From Catellatospora sp. KI3 (lineage in GTDB: Bacteria; Actinomycetota; Actinomycetes; Mycobacteriales; Micromonosporaceae), in contig NZ_JASAMB010000020.1 of the NCBI RefSeq assembly GCF_029948125.1, positions 62,001 through 126,000 of the forward strand: a stretch of DNA of 64,000 nucleotides. The letters run 5' to 3'. The translations under genes were made by a program, and so were the position numbers. Of this stretch, positions 43,117-52,637 are shown piece by piece (position 1 is the stretch's first letter; each line of letters begins with the position of its first letter). Under the pieces are notes generated by a model. That model saw only the letters and a list, made by a program, of their open reading frames with translations. It did no database searches and was not told the origin of the DNA.

Positions 43117-45867
43117 TCACGGCGCCCAGGGCGCCACCACCTTCCAGCTGGTGTCGGCGTCGTAGTTGCTCGGGTTGTCGCTGGCGTTGGGCCCGCCCGC
43201 CGAGGCGATCCACACCTCGGCGGAGTAGTGGCGCAGCCGGTAGCCGTTGATGTTGATGGACTCCAGGGTGACGTTGCCGCTGCCGTACCGGCCCGGCTGG
43301 GCGCAGAAGGTCGCGTCGTTCTTGAACAGCGTGCTGCCGTCCGAGGCGTCCTTGCGGACGCGGAACGCCGCGTGGCGCAGGTAGTGGCCCGGGAAGTTGC
43401 GCGACTCGAACGAGTAGCAGCTCGGGTCGGCCAGGCCGCGGCGGACGTAGAAGGTGGCGTCGGCCTTGAGCGTGGCGGAGCTGCCCGAGTTGACCACCTC
43501 GGTGTAGCCGAGCGAGGCGGAGTGGCGCAGGAACCGGTCGGTGAACCCGGGCGTGACCACCTGGAACGACTGGGCGGCGTTCAGGGTGAGGTCGGCGCCG
43601 CTGCGCCACCACGGCGGGACGCCCGCCCAGGTCGCGTCGGCGGCGAAGCTGGTCGGGCTGTCCCAGGCGTTGGCGCCGGAGCTGTTCGCGACGTACACCT
43701 CGGACGCGATGTGGCGCAGGTACCGGCCGGGGAGGTTGTACGACTCGAGCGAGCTGCCGCCTCCGGCCAGCCCGGCCCGGACGCAGAACGTCGCGTCGGC
43801 CTTGAACCCGGTGCTGTTGTCGTTGGCGTCGCGCCGGACCCGGTAGCCGGAGTGGCGCAGGAACTGGCCGGGTGCGCCGCGCGACTCGAACGAGACGCAG
43901 CCGGCGTCGGCCAGGCCGGGGCGTACCCAGAAGGTGGAGTCCTTCTTGAGCGCGTCGGTGCTGGCGGCGTTGACGACCGAGGTGACGCCGAGGTTCGCGG
44001 CCACGCTCAGCGACCGGTCGGTGCAGCAGGAGGTGGTGACCTTCAGCGACACCGGCTGGTCGACCGGCAGGTAGGTGCCCTGCGCGGCCGCCTTCACCGA
44101 GTTGTTGACCGCGGTCACCTGTGCGAAGTTCATCTTCTGGATGGCGCGGTCGTAGGTGTAGAAGCCGTTGACCTCGTTCTCCACGTCGGTCGGCTCGGTG
44201 TAGACCGACGCGGACAGGCCGCGGGTGCTGATCAGGTCGCGCAGCTGGCCGGTGATGCCGACGTAGCGCTGGGTCAGCGACGCCGAGTCCGGCAGCATCT
44301 CGTAGCCGAAGCCGTTGCCCGGCGACCACTCGTGGCCGGAGACCCGCAGGCCGAGGCCGCCGTACTCGCCGAGGACCGCGATGCGGCTGGCGGTGGGCAG
44401 CTGCGGCTGGCCGGGGCCGACGTAGATGTGGTCGTCGATGGTGTCGCCGTTGCCGCCGTCGAAGCCGCAGCAGTTGGAGCCGGAGTTGTTGGTGACCAGG
44501 CGGGTCGGGTCCCAGCTCTTGACCAGGTCGGCGATGCGGGCGGGCTCGTACTCGCCCCAGCCCTCGTTGAACGGCACCCACAACACGATCGACGTGATGC
44601 CCTTGAGCTGGTCGACGATGCGGTGCAGCTCGGCCTCGAAGGTGGTCTTGTCGGCCGCCGACGGGGTGAAGCCGGTCTTCATGGCGGGCATGTCCTGCCA
44701 GACCAGCAGGCCGAGGCGGTCGGCGTGGTAGAACCAGCGGGCCGGTTCGACCTTGATGTGCTTGCGGACCATGTTGAAGCCCAGCGCCTTCTGCTGCTCC
44801 AGGTCGAAGCGCAGCGCGGCGTCGGTCGGCGCGGTGTAGATGCCGTCGGGCCAGTAGCCCTGGTCCAGGGTGCCCAGCTGGAAGACGAACTTGCCGTTGA
44901 GCACCGGGCGCAGCACGCCGCCGACCACCGCCTTGCCGATGGAGCGCATGCCGAAGTAGCCGCCGACCTGGTCGCCGCCGCCGGTGCCGGTCAGCGTGAC
45001 GCGCAGGTCGTACAGGAACGGGTCGTCGGGGGTCCACAGGTGCGCGTTGGGGATGGTGACGCGCAGGTGGGCGCCGGGGGCGCCGGTGGCCGTGCCGACC
45101 ACGGCGCCGCCGCTGAGCACCTCGGCGGTCACGCCCTGGGCCGAGCCGCTGACCTGGGTGACCAGGTCGAGCTGTCCGGCGGCCAGGTCCGGGGTGGTGT
45201 CCAGGCGGGTGATTCGCGCGGCGTTGGTCGGCTCGAGCCATACCGTCTGCCAGATGCCGCTGGCGGCGGTGTAGAAGATGCCGCTGGGGCTGAGGCGCTG
45301 CTTGCCCAGGGGGATGCCGGCCGCGTCGACGGGGGAGTAGACCCCGACGATGAGCTCGTTGGTGCCGCCGTTGAGCGCGCCGGTGATGTCGAAGGTGAAC
45401 GCGTCGTAGCCGCCGCTGTGGCCGCCGATCGACACGCCGTTGACCCAGACCGAGGCACGGTAGGTGACGGCACCGAAGTTGAGCTGCACGCGACGGCCCG
45501 ACCAGGCGGCCGGGACGGTGAAGGTGCGCCGGTACCACATGTTGTTCTCGTGCCGCTTGATCCCGGACAGGGCCGACTCGATCGGGTACGGCACCAGCAC
45601 CGTCTCGGCCAGGGTCTGGCCGGTCGGCGGGGTGTTGAGGTTGGCCGCCCCGGCGAACTGCCACTGGCCGTTGAGGCTCTGCCAGTCGGGGCGGGTCAGC
45701 TGCGGGCGGGGGTACTCGGGCAGCGGGTTGGTGAGCGAGACCTGGCTGGTCCAGGGCGTGGACAGGGGCGGGGTCTTGGGTACGTAGCCGGCCTGCGCGG
45801 GTGACGCGGCGGTGACGAGCACCGTCGCGATCAGACTCAGCGCGGCCAGACCTGCTCTGACCTTCAT
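43117..45867 (-). CDS. Secreted GH2 glycoside hydrolase with two AbfB (CBM42-like) domains
   Basis: 916 residues. Signal peptide about 1-26 (LSLIATVLVTAASPAQAG). GH2 jelly-roll: WQSLNGQWQFAG...NMWYRRTFTVPAAWSGRRVQLNFGAV...ASVWVNG; then an Ig-like domain and the TIM barrel, with acid/base Glu in VPFNEGWGEYE (near residue 432) and nucleophile Glu in LGEYGGLG (near 500). Two C-terminal beta-trefoil AbfB-type domains follow, marked by repeated SFESRxxPGxFLRH, VRRDANDNSTGFKADATFCV and SLESYNLPGRYLRH. AbfB domains bind arabinose side chains, so an arabinogalactan- or arabinoxylan-type substrate is likely; exact specificity (galactosidase, glucuronidase, other) is open. It is divergent from an ABC sugar importer with a shared LacI-type palindrome. 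Confidence 0.92.
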   Translation of the reverse strand: MKVRAGLAALSLIATVLVTAASPAQAGYVPKTPPLSTPWTSQVSLTNPLPEYPRPQLTRPDWQSLNGQWQFAGAANLNTPPTGQTLAETVLVPYPIESALSGIKRHENNMWYRRTFTVPAAWSGRRVQLNFGAVTYRASVWVNGVSIGGHSGGYDAFTFDITGALNGGTNELIVGVYSPVDAAGIPLGKQRLSPSGIFYTAASGIWQTVWLEPTNAARITRLDTTPDLAAGQLDLVTQVSGSAQGVTAEVLSGGAVVGTATGAPGAHLRVTIPNAHLWTPDDPFLYDLRVTLTGTGGGDQVGGYFGMRSIGKAVVGGVLRPVLNGKFVFQLGTLDQGYWPDGIYTAPTDAALRFDLEQQKALGFNMVRKHIKVEPARWFYHADRLGLLVWQDMPAMKTGFTPSAADKTTFEAELHRIVDQLKGITSIVLWVPFNEGWGEYEPARIADLVKSWDPTRLVTNNSGSNCCGFDGGNGDTIDDHIYVGPGQPQLPTASRIAVLGEYGGLGLRVSGHEWSPGNGFGYEMLPDSASLTQRYVGITGQLRDLISTRGLSASVYTEPTDVENEVNGFYTYDRAIQKMNFAQVTAVNNSVKAAAQGTYLPVDQPVSLKVTTSCCTDRSLSVAANLGVTSVVNAASTDALKKDSTFWVRPGLADAGCVSFESRGAPGQFLRHSGYRVRRDANDNSTGFKADATFCVRAGLAGGGSSLESYNLPGRYLRHIASEVYVANSSGANAWDSPTSFAADATWAGVPPWWRSGADLTLNAAQSFQVVTPGFTDRFLRHSASLGYTEVVNSGSSATLKADATFYVRRGLADPSCYSFESRNFPGHYLRHAAFRVRKDASDGSTLFKNDATFCAQPGRYGSGNVTLESININGYRLRHYSAEVWIASAGGPNASDNPSNYDADTSWKVVAPWAP

Positions 45868-45936
45868 GCGGGACAGCACCTCCGGGCGACGGGGTTGTCA
45901 CGGGACGGACATCTTGCTGACACGGATACCGGGCTG

Positions 45937-45948
45937 TATAACGTTATA
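45937..45948. promoter_or_regulatory. LacI-family operator palindrome
   Basis: TATAACGTTATA is a perfect 12-bp palindrome with the central CG typical of LacI/GalR operators. It is centred about 75 bp upstream of the GH2 start and 110 bp upstream of the importer start, so one operator can control both. The likely binder is the LacI protein encoded at 50705. Confidence 0.7.
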
Positions 45949-46052
45949 GAGCCTAGGCCTGGGTCTCTCTAATCTCCACCTTTTAGTGATATGTGTCGAA
46001 ATATGGCACAAAACTGGTTGACCGTCCATCCAGTACTCAGGAGATCCCTCAA

Positions 46053-47129
46053 ATGAAGATCAGTTCGCGGACTTCGGTCCGTGCCGCAGTCGTCCTGCTG
46101 GGCGGCGCGATGATGCTCTCGGCCTGCACCAAGGCCGAGGACAGCGGCACCCCGGGCACCGACGCCAGCGCCGGTGCGCAGGTCGTCGCATCCGCCAGCC
46201 CCGGCGGGGCCGGCTGCACGCTGCAGCAGTACGGCAGCGAGAAGCTCGACCTCAAGAACGCCGTCGTCGGCTTCTCGCAGTCGGAGAAGGAGGCCAACCC
46301 GTTCCGGATCGCCGAGACTCAGTCGATCAAGGACGAGGCGGCCAAGATCGGCGTCAAGCAGCTGCTGGTCACCAACGCCCAGTCGCAGCTGTCCAAGCAG
46401 ATCAGCGACATCCAGGACATGCTGAACCAGGGTGCGCAGTTCCTGATCGTGGCGCCGCTCAACTCCGACGGCCTCGAGCCGGCCCTGGCCGCCGCGGCGG
46501 CCAAGAAGGTTCCGGTGCTGACCATCGACCGCAAGGTCAACGCCGGCGCCTGCAAGGACTACCTGGCCTTCCTCGGCTCGAACTTCGTCGAGCAGGGCAA
46601 GCGCGCCGCCGACGCGATGGTCAAGGCCACCGGCGGCAAGGGCAAGGTGGCGATCCTGCTCGGCTCCTCGGGCAACAACGTCACCACCGACCGCACCAAC
46701 GGCTTCGTCGACCAGATCAAGGCCACCGCGCCCGGCATCGAGATCGTCGCCCAGCAGACGGGTGAGTTCTCGCGGGAGAAGGGCCAGGCGGTGATGGAGC
46801 AGCTGCTGCTGTCCAAGCCGGAGATCACGGCGGTCTACGCCGAGAACGACGAGATGGCCCTGGGCGCGGTCACCGCGATCAAGGGCCGGGGGAAGAAGCC
46901 CGGCACCGACATCAAGATCGTTTCGATCGACGGTACGGCCAACGCCGTCAAGGCGATCGTCGACGGCACCATCAACGCCGTCATCGAGTCCAACCCGCGC
47001 TTCGGCCCGCTGGCCTTCGCCACCGCGGCCAAGTTCTACAGCGGCGAGGCGATCCCGGCCAACGTGATCATCTCCGACCGCGAGTACGACCCGGCCAACG
47101 CGGCCTCCTCCCTGTCCAGCGCTTACTGA
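46053..47129 (+). CDS. Sugar ABC transporter substrate-binding lipoprotein (ribose/galactose type)
   Basis: 358 residues from ATG 46053 behind AGGAG. The lipoprotein signal peptide ends in the lipobox LSAC (near residue 25). The mature part is a type I periplasmic-binding fold: NAVVGFSQSEKEANPFRIAE, IQDMLNQGAQFLIVAPLNSDGL, VPVLTIDRKV, GKVAILLGSSGNNVTTDRTNGF, AVYAENDEMALGAV and IVSIDGTANAVKAIVDG. The pattern is closest to YtfQ/RbsB-like galactofuranose, galactose or arabinose binders. It delivers a sugar, probably one released by the divergent GH2 enzyme, to the permeases encoded downstream. Confidence 0.92.
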   Translation: MKISSRTSVRAAVVLLGGAMMLSACTKAEDSGTPGTDASAGAQVVASASPGGAGCTLQQYGSEKLDLKNAVVGFSQSEKEANPFRIAETQSIKDEAAKIGVKQLLVTNAQSQLSKQISDIQDMLNQGAQFLIVAPLNSDGLEPALAAAAAKKVPVLTIDRKVNAGACKDYLAFLGSNFVEQGKRAADAMVKATGGKGKVAILLGSSGNNVTTDRTNGFVDQIKATAPGIEIVAQQTGEFSREKGQAVMEQLLLSKPEITAVYAENDEMALGAVTAIKGRGKKPGTDIKIVSIDGTANAVKAIVDGTINAVIESNPRFGPLAFATAAKFYSGEAIPANVIISDREYDPANAASSLSSAY

Positions 47130-47137
47130 CCCACCCA

Positions 47138-47173
47138 CGGGCGCCCGGGATCCTATACGATCCCGGGCGCCCG
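47138..47173 (+). terminator. Intercistronic hairpin after the binding-protein gene
   Basis: CGGGCGCCCGGGATC (47138-47152) and 47159-47173 are perfect 15-bp arms around CTATAC. Located between the binding-protein and ATPase genes, it should attenuate read-through or stabilise the upstream message, giving excess binding protein over ATPase. Confidence 0.75.
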
Positions 47174-47203
47174 CCCTCGACAGAACCGGAGGCAGATCCG
47201 CCG

Positions 47204-48706
47204 ATGCTGGACGTGCGCGGAGTGTCCAAACGCTTTCCCGGCGTGCTCGCCCTGCAGGACGTGTCGCTGACCGTCGCGCCGGGCGAGGTCCACGCCCTCG
47301 TCGGCGAGAACGGCGCGGGCAAGTCCACCCTGATCAAAGTGCTCACCGGCGTGTATACCCCGGACGAGGGCCAGGTGCTGCTCGACGGGGCACCGGTGTC
47401 GTTCGGCAGCCCGCGCGAGGCGCAGAACGCCGGAATCTCCACCATCTACCAAGAGGTGAACCTGGTCCCGCTGATGAGCGTGGCCCGCAACCTGTTCCTC
47501 GGCCGCGAACCGATGCTGCCCGGCGGGCTCATCGACTTCGGCCGCATGCACCGCGAAGCCGCGCAGACCCTGGCCCGCTTCGGCATCACCGTCGACGTCC
47601 GCCGCCCGCTGCGCTCGCTCGGGCTGGGCGCGCAGCAGATGGTGGCGCTGGCCCGCGCCGTGGCCGTCGACGCGAAGCTGCTCATCATGGACGAGCCCAC
47701 CTCGTCGCTGGAGCCGCGCGAGGTGCAGACCCTGGAGGCGGTCGTCCGCGACCTGTCCGCCCAGGGCATCGCCATCATCTACGTCAGCCACCGCCTCGAC
47801 GAGCTCTACCGGCTGTGCGACCGGGTCACCGTGCTGCGCGACGGCAGGGGAGTGCACAGCGGCAAACTGGCCGACCTCGACCGGCTGCACCTGGTGTCGC
47901 ACATGCTCGGCCGCGACCCGGCCGCGGTCAGCCGCGAGGGCCTCACCGGCTTCGAGGGCCACCACGACACCGACGCCGAACCGCTGGTCAGCGTACGCGG
48001 CCTCACCCGCCGCCACGTGCTGCACGACGTCTCCTTCGACGTACGCCCCGGCGAGGTCACCGGCCTGGGCGGCCTGCTCGGCTCCGGCCGCTCCGAGACC
48101 GCCAAGGCCGTGGTCGGCGCCCTGCCGCTCGACAGCGGCACCGTCACCATCGGCGGCAGGCGGCTGCGGCGGCTCAACCCGGCCGCGGCCATCCGCGCCG
48201 GCATGGTGCTGCTGCCCGAGGACCGCAAGGCCGAGGGCATCGTGCCCGAGCTGTCGGTACGCGAGAACATCGTGCTCGCCGCGCTGCCGCGCATCTCCCG
48301 GTTCGGGCTGGTGTCGCGCAAGCGGCAGGACCGCATCGTGGAGACGTTCATGCAGCGGCTGCGGATCAAGGCGGCCAGCCCTGAGCAGCCCGTCGGCGAG
48401 CTGTCCGGCGGCAACCAGCAGAAGGTGCTGCTGGCCCGGTGGCTGTGCCTGCACCCGCGCCTGCTGCTGCTGGACGAACCCACCCGCGGCATCGACGTCG
48501 GCGCCAAGGCCGAGGTCCAGGCCCTGGTGGACGAGCTGGCCCGGGACGGGCTGGCGGTCGTGCTCATCTCCTCCGACCTGGAGGAGTTCGTGGAAGGAGC
48601 CGACCGGGTGGTCGTGCTGCGCGCCGGTGCGGTCACCGGCGAACTCACCGGCGACGAGGTCACCGAGGCCGGGATCATGGCGGCGCTGGCGGGGGAGCAG
48701 GCATGA
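47204..48706 (+). CDS. Sugar ABC transporter ATPase, duplicated (RbsA/MglA/YtfR type)
   Basis: 500 residues with two ATPase halves. The first has Walker A GENGAGKSTLIKVL, Q-loop IYQEVNLVP, a degenerate signature LGLGAQQMVALARA, Walker B LLIMDEPTSSL and switch His in VSHRLDE. The second has a degenerate Walker A (GGLLGSGRSETAKAV), signature LSGGNQQKVLLARWL, Walker B LLLLDEPTRGIDVG and a Ser in place of the switch His (ISSDLEE). This asymmetry is normal for the CUT2 family. The stop overlaps the permease start by ATGA. Confidence 0.94.
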   Translation: MLDVRGVSKRFPGVLALQDVSLTVAPGEVHALVGENGAGKSTLIKVLTGVYTPDEGQVLLDGAPVSFGSPREAQNAGISTIYQEVNLVPLMSVARNLFLGREPMLPGGLIDFGRMHREAAQTLARFGITVDVRRPLRSLGLGAQQMVALARAVAVDAKLLIMDEPTSSLEPREVQTLEAVVRDLSAQGIAIIYVSHRLDELYRLCDRVTVLRDGRGVHSGKLADLDRLHLVSHMLGRDPAAVSREGLTGFEGHHDTDAEPLVSVRGLTRRHVLHDVSFDVRPGEVTGLGGLLGSGRSETAKAVVGALPLDSGTVTIGGRRLRRLNPAAAIRAGMVLLPEDRKAEGIVPELSVRENIVLAALPRISRFGLVSRKRQDRIVETFMQRLRIKAASPEQPVGELSGGNQQKVLLARWLCLHPRLLLLDEPTRGIDVGAKAEVQALVDELARDGLAVVLISSDLEEFVEGADRVVVLRAGAVTGELTGDEVTEAGIMAALAGEQA

Positions 48707-49653
48707 CCGACCTCGCCCTGCCCCGCACCGCCCGGCTGTCGGCCGCCCTGCCCCAGTACGGCGTCTACGCCGCGGTGCTGGTGCTGCTGGCGTTCAACGC
48801 CGTGTTCACCGACAACTTCCTCACCGGCGCGAACCTGCGTACCCAGCTGATCCAGGTCGCACCGGTGCTGATCGTGGCACTGGGCATGGCCATGGTCATC
48901 GGTACCGAGGGCGTCGACCTGTCCGTCGGCTCCGTGATGGCCCTGTCGGCCGCCGCGCTGCCGCTCTACCTCGGCTACGGCATGTGGCCCGCCATCGCGA
49001 TGGCGCTGCTCACCGGCGTGGTCGTGGGCGCGGTCAACGGACTGCTGGTCGCCGTGGTCGGGCTGCAGCCGATCGTGGCCACCCTCGCCCTGCTCGTCGG
49101 CGGCCGGGGCCTGGCCCTGGTGCTGGCCGAGGGGCGGCTCAAGCAGATCGAGAACGCCGACCTGCTGGCCCTGGGCTCCGACGACCTGCTCGGCATCCCG
49201 GTCGTGGTGGTCATCGCGGGGCTGCTGTCGCTGGCGGTGGGCCTGCTGGTGTCGCGCACGACGTACGGCCGCCAGCTGGTGGCCGTCGGCGGCAACCGGG
49301 CGGCGGCCACGCTGGCCGGGCTGCCGGTGCGCCGCGTGCTGCTCGGCACGTACGTGCTGTGCGCGGTGCTCGCCGCCCTGGCCGGGGTGCTCGCCACCGC
49401 CCGGCTCACCGCCAGCGACCCGTCCGCGATCGGCAACCTGATGGAGCTGTCCGCCATCACCGCCGTCGTCGTGGGCGGCACGCCGCTGAACGGCGGCCGG
49501 ATCCGGGTCCTCGGCACCGTCGCCGGTGCGCTGCTGATGCAGCTGCTGCGGGCCACCCTGATCAGCCACAACCTGTCCGACTCGACGGCGCAGATGGTCC
49601 AGGCGGTCATCATCCTCGGCGCCGTCTACCTGGCCCGGGAGCGACGCCGATGA
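48703..49653 (+). CDS. CUT2 sugar ABC permease 1
   Basis: 316 residues with 8-10 hydrophobic helices. The CUT2 signature IGTEGVDLSVGSVMALSAA is clear, followed by GLQPIVATLALLVGGRGLAL, GRQLVAVGGNRAAATLAGL (coupling region) and AITAVVVGGTPLNGG. It forms the channel with the second permease. The start overlaps the ATPase stop and the stop overlaps the next start. Confidence 0.94.
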   Translation: MTDLALPRTARLSAALPQYGVYAAVLVLLAFNAVFTDNFLTGANLRTQLIQVAPVLIVALGMAMVIGTEGVDLSVGSVMALSAAALPLYLGYGMWPAIAMALLTGVVVGAVNGLLVAVVGLQPIVATLALLVGGRGLALVLAEGRLKQIENADLLALGSDDLLGIPVVVVIAGLLSLAVGLLVSRTTYGRQLVAVGGNRAAATLAGLPVRRVLLGTYVLCAVLAALAGVLATARLTASDPSAIGNLMELSAITAVVVGGTPLNGGRIRVLGTVAGALLMQLLRATLISHNLSDSTAQMVQAVIILGAVYLARERRR

Positions 49654-50672
49654 GCACCACGTCCACCCTCGCCGCCCCCGCGCCGCAGCGGCACGAGGTC
49701 CCGGTCGAGCAGTCCACCCGCGGCGAGCGCATCGCCGGGCTGCTGCAGCGCCACGGCGCCCTGGCGGTGCTCGGCATCGTCGTGGTCGTCGCGTCGATCC
49801 GGTTCCCGTCGTTCGGCACGGTCGGCAACGCGCAGGGCGTCGCGATCCAGTCGGCGTTCCTGGCGATCGTCGCCCTGGGCATGACCTTCGTGATCATCGG
49901 TGGCGGCATCGACCTGTCCGTGGGCTCGGTGTTCGCCCTCGGCGGCGTGCTCGCCGCGTACGGCTCGCGCTGGGGGATGCTCGGCGCGCTGCTGCTGCCG
50001 CTGGTCGTGTGCGGGGCGATCGGGCTGGTCAACGGCCTGCTCATCGCGCGGGCGCGGCTGGCGCCGTTCATCGTGACGCTGGCCAGCCTGCTCGGGGCGC
50101 GCGGGCTGCTGCTCGCCCTGACCGACGAGGGCGCCCAGACGTACCTGATCGACAAGACGTCGGCGTTCGCGAAGCTGGGGCAGGGCACCCTGCTCGGCCT
50201 CGGCTACCCGGTGTGGCTGGCGCTGCTGGCCTTCGCCGTCGGCGGCCTGCTGCTGCAGCGGACCCGGTACGGGCAGGCGGTCTTCGCCGTCGGCGGCAGC
50301 GAGCAGGCGGCGGCGATGATGGGCCTGCCCGTGGCCCGGATCAAGATCATCACGTACGCCGCGAGCGGGCTGCTGGCCGGGTTCGCCGGGGCGCTGAACG
50401 CGGCCCGGCTGTCCTCCGGGGTGACCATCCTCGGCGTCGGCATGGAGCTCGACGCGATCGCCGCGGTGGTGATCGGCGGCACGCTGCTGGTCGGCGGGGC
50501 GGGCAGCGTCAGCGGCACGCTGTGCGGAGTGCTGCTGCTCGGCGTGATCCAGAACGTGATCAACCAGATCGGCACACTCGACTCGTCCTACCAGTCAGTG
50601 GTGAGTGGAGCGTTCCTGATCGTGGTGGTGGTCGTGCAGACGTACCTCAGCCGAAGTCAGCGTCTGCGTTGA
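49650..50672 (+). CDS. CUT2 sugar ABC permease 2
   Basis: 340 residues. The N-terminal ~35 residues are polar, then come the family segments IGGGIDLSVGSVFALGG, LAPFIVTLASLLGARGLLLAL, GQAVFAVGGSEQAAAMMGLP and AIAAVVIGGTLLVGGAGSVSGTL. Two different permeases make a heterodimer, as in the galactofuranose YtfT/YjfF importer. That supports a furanose or galactose-type substrate, though this is only an analogy. Confidence 0.94.
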   Translation: MSTTSTLAAPAPQRHEVPVEQSTRGERIAGLLQRHGALAVLGIVVVVASIRFPSFGTVGNAQGVAIQSAFLAIVALGMTFVIIGGGIDLSVGSVFALGGVLAAYGSRWGMLGALLLPLVVCGAIGLVNGLLIARARLAPFIVTLASLLGARGLLLALTDEGAQTYLIDKTSAFAKLGQGTLLGLGYPVWLALLAFAVGGLLLQRTRYGQAVFAVGGSEQAAAMMGLPVARIKIITYAASGLLAGFAGALNAARLSSGVTILGVGMELDAIAAVVIGGTLLVGGAGSVSGTLCGVLLLGVIQNVINQIGTLDSSYQSVVSGAFLIVVVVVQTYLSRSQRLR

Positions 50673-50704
50673 CGCTCGATCACCGGCCATGATGACAATG
50701 AGCA

Positions 50705-51748
50705 ATGAGCGGAGGAAGCCCAGCGGTGGGGGTCAGTCTCAAGACGATCGCCGCGCGAGCCGGTGTTTCGTTGGCGACGGTTTCCAACGTGATCAACGGA
50801 TACCGGCCGGTCGGCGAGGCCACCCGGGAGCGCGTGCAGCAGGCGATCGACGAGTTGGGGTACACCCCCAACCTGTCCGCCCGGCACCTGCGCCGGGGCC
50901 GTACCGGCATCATCGCGCTGGCGATCCCGGAGTTGAACAACCCGTACTTCGCCGAGCTGGCCGGGGCGGCGATCCGGGAGGCCGGGCGGCACGGGTACAC
51001 CCTGCTGCTCGACTACACCGACGGTGACCGGGAGAAGGAACTCCTGGTCAGCGACGGGTTCCGGGAGCAGATCATCGACGGGCTGATCCTCAGCCCGGTG
51101 CAGCTGGACCGGGCCGCGGTGCTGGCCCGGACCAGCTCCACCCCGCTGGTGCTGGTCGGCGAGAGCGTGTACGACGTGCCGTACGACCACATCGCCATCG
51201 ACAACGCGGCGGCCAGCAGCGCGGCCATGCAGCACCTGATCGGCCTCGGCCGGCGGCGCATCGCCTTCGTCGGCGCCCACGCCGACGCCCGCCGCCAACC
51301 CGCCCACCTGCGGTTGCGCGGGTACGAGGACGCGCTGGCCGCCGCCGGGCTCCGCTTCGACGCGGGCCTGGTGGCGACCACGCCGACATTCGGGCGCGGC
51401 GACGGGGCGGCCGCGGTGCACCGGCTGCTGGACAGCGGCCAGCAGGTGGACGCGGTGTTCGCGTACAACGACCTGGTCGCCATCGGCGCCATGCGCGCGC
51501 TGCACGAGCGCGGCCTGCGGGTGCCCGAGGACGTCGCCGTGATCGGGTTCGACGACATCGAGGAGGGGCGGTTCAGCAGCCCTACGCTCACCACGATCTC
51601 GCCGGACAAGGAGAGCATCGGGCGGCTCGCGGTGTCGGCGCTGATCGCACGGGTGGAGCAGCGCGGCACCGAGCAGCCGCGCGAACTCCAGCCGTCGTGG
51701 GAGCTGGTGCCTCGCGAGAGCACCCTGGGCGCGGCCGCCCATGGCTGA
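50705..51748 (+). CDS. LacI-family transcriptional regulator of the sugar locus
   Basis: 347 residues; ATG 50705, with an in-frame GTG near the HTH as alternative. The HTH is VSLKTIAARAGVSLATVSNVINGYRPVGEATRERV and the hinge is NLSARHLRRGRTGIIAL, including the minor-groove Leu. The periplasmic-binding-like effector domain follows (IPELNNPYFAELAGAAIREAG, LILSPVQLD, HIAIDNAAASSAAMQHLI, VIGFDDIEEGRFSSPTLTTI). It lies 32 bp after the permease gene, so it is part of the importer operon and probably represses it and the GH2 gene through TATAACGTTATA. Confidence 0.93.
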   Translation: MSGGSPAVGVSLKTIAARAGVSLATVSNVINGYRPVGEATRERVQQAIDELGYTPNLSARHLRRGRTGIIALAIPELNNPYFAELAGAAIREAGRHGYTLLLDYTDGDREKELLVSDGFREQIIDGLILSPVQLDRAAVLARTSSTPLVLVGESVYDVPYDHIAIDNAAASSAAMQHLIGLGRRRIAFVGAHADARRQPAHLRLRGYEDALAAAGLRFDAGLVATTPTFGRGDGAAAVHRLLDSGQQVDAVFAYNDLVAIGAMRALHERGLRVPEDVAVIGFDDIEEGRFSSPTLTTISPDKESIGRLAVSALIARVEQRGTEQPRELQPSWELVPRESTLGAAAHG

Positions 51749-52637
51749 CCTGGCAGCGGCGGCCGCCGCCATCGCCGCCCACCACGGCGTGCCGCCCGAC
51801 CAGGTGCGGCCGGTCCCCGGCGGCATGGACAACCACGCGTTCACCCTCGGCGAGCACCTGTTCCTGCGCATCGCCCAGCCCGGCAGCGAAGACCAGCTGC
51901 GCCGCGAAACGCTGGTCATCGGTCCGGCGCGGGCCGCCGGGGTGCGCACGCCCGCGATCATCGCGTACGACGACAGCCTGCGCCTGACCTGCACCCCCTA
52001 CCTGGTGCAGGAGCGCGTACCCGGCACCGACCTCGCCGCCGCCGAGTCGCCGGCCGCGCCGCACCTGCTGCGCGACCTCGGGCGCGACCTGGCCCGCCTG
52101 CACTCGCTGGCCCCCGTGGCCGGGCTGCACGTCGAAGTCGGCGGCGACCCGGTCGACCTCGTCGACGCGATGGCCACCGTCGGCTACCTCGACTCCGACA
52201 CGGCTCGCTGGCTCACCCGCTGGTTCGCCCACCTCGACGAGCTGCGGCCGCCCGAAGGCGTGGCGGTGCTGCACGGGGATGTGGCACCGCAGAACGTGCT
52301 GTCCGGCGCGGACGGCGGGTATGCGGCGCTGGTCGACTGGGGTGACACGCACCTGGGGGATCCGGCGGGCGACTTCGCGAAGCTGCCGCTGTCCGAGGTG
52401 GTCGAGGCGCTGGCCGGGTACGCCGAGCTGGCGCCGGAGGCGCCGGTCAGCGCGACGGCGGTTCTGCGGGTGCACCTGCACTGGGCGCTGGCGCGGCTGC
52501 GCGATCCGACGCCGCAACCGGGGCGGCGGCACTGGACCGCGCCGCCGGCCAGCCGGGTTCTCGGCCTGCTGCGCTTCCTGTCCGACCCGCCCGCCGCCTG
52601 GTCCCACCTGGTCCCCACCCGCCTGCCCCGCCCCTAG
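51741..52637 (+). CDS. APH-fold phosphotransferase/kinase
   Basis: 298 residues; ATG 51741 overlaps the end of the LacI gene by 8 bp. It has the aminoglycoside-phosphotransferase fold with catalytic loop VLHGDVAPQNVLSG (HGD-x4-N) and metal Asp in LVDWGDTHLGDPAGDFA. The N-terminal lobe has LFLRIAQPG in the Lys-strand position, with no obvious ATP-anchoring Lys (Arg instead). The substrate is not predictable: sugar, aminoglycoside or choline-like. Coupling to the sugar operon makes a sugar or sugar-derivative kinase attractive, but this is inference. Confidence 0.8.
   Translation: MADLAAAAAAIAAHHGVPPDQVRPVPGGMDNHAFTLGEHLFLRIAQPGSEDQLRRETLVIGPARAAGVRTPAIIAYDDSLRLTCTPYLVQERVPGTDLAAAESPAAPHLLRDLGRDLARLHSLAPVAGLHVEVGGDPVDLVDAMATVGYLDSDTARWLTRWFAHLDELRPPEGVAVLHGDVAPQNVLSGADGGYAALVDWGDTHLGDPAGDFAKLPLSEVVEALAGYAELAPEAPVSATAVLRVHLHWALARLRDPTPQPGRRHWTAPPASRVLGLLRFLSDPPAAWSHLVPTRLPRP

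Noticed and set aside
51741-52637. Aminoglycoside resistance gene
   Set aside because: The APH fold is clear but the gene is coupled to a sugar operon and the fold is used for many small molecules; resistance cannot be claimed.
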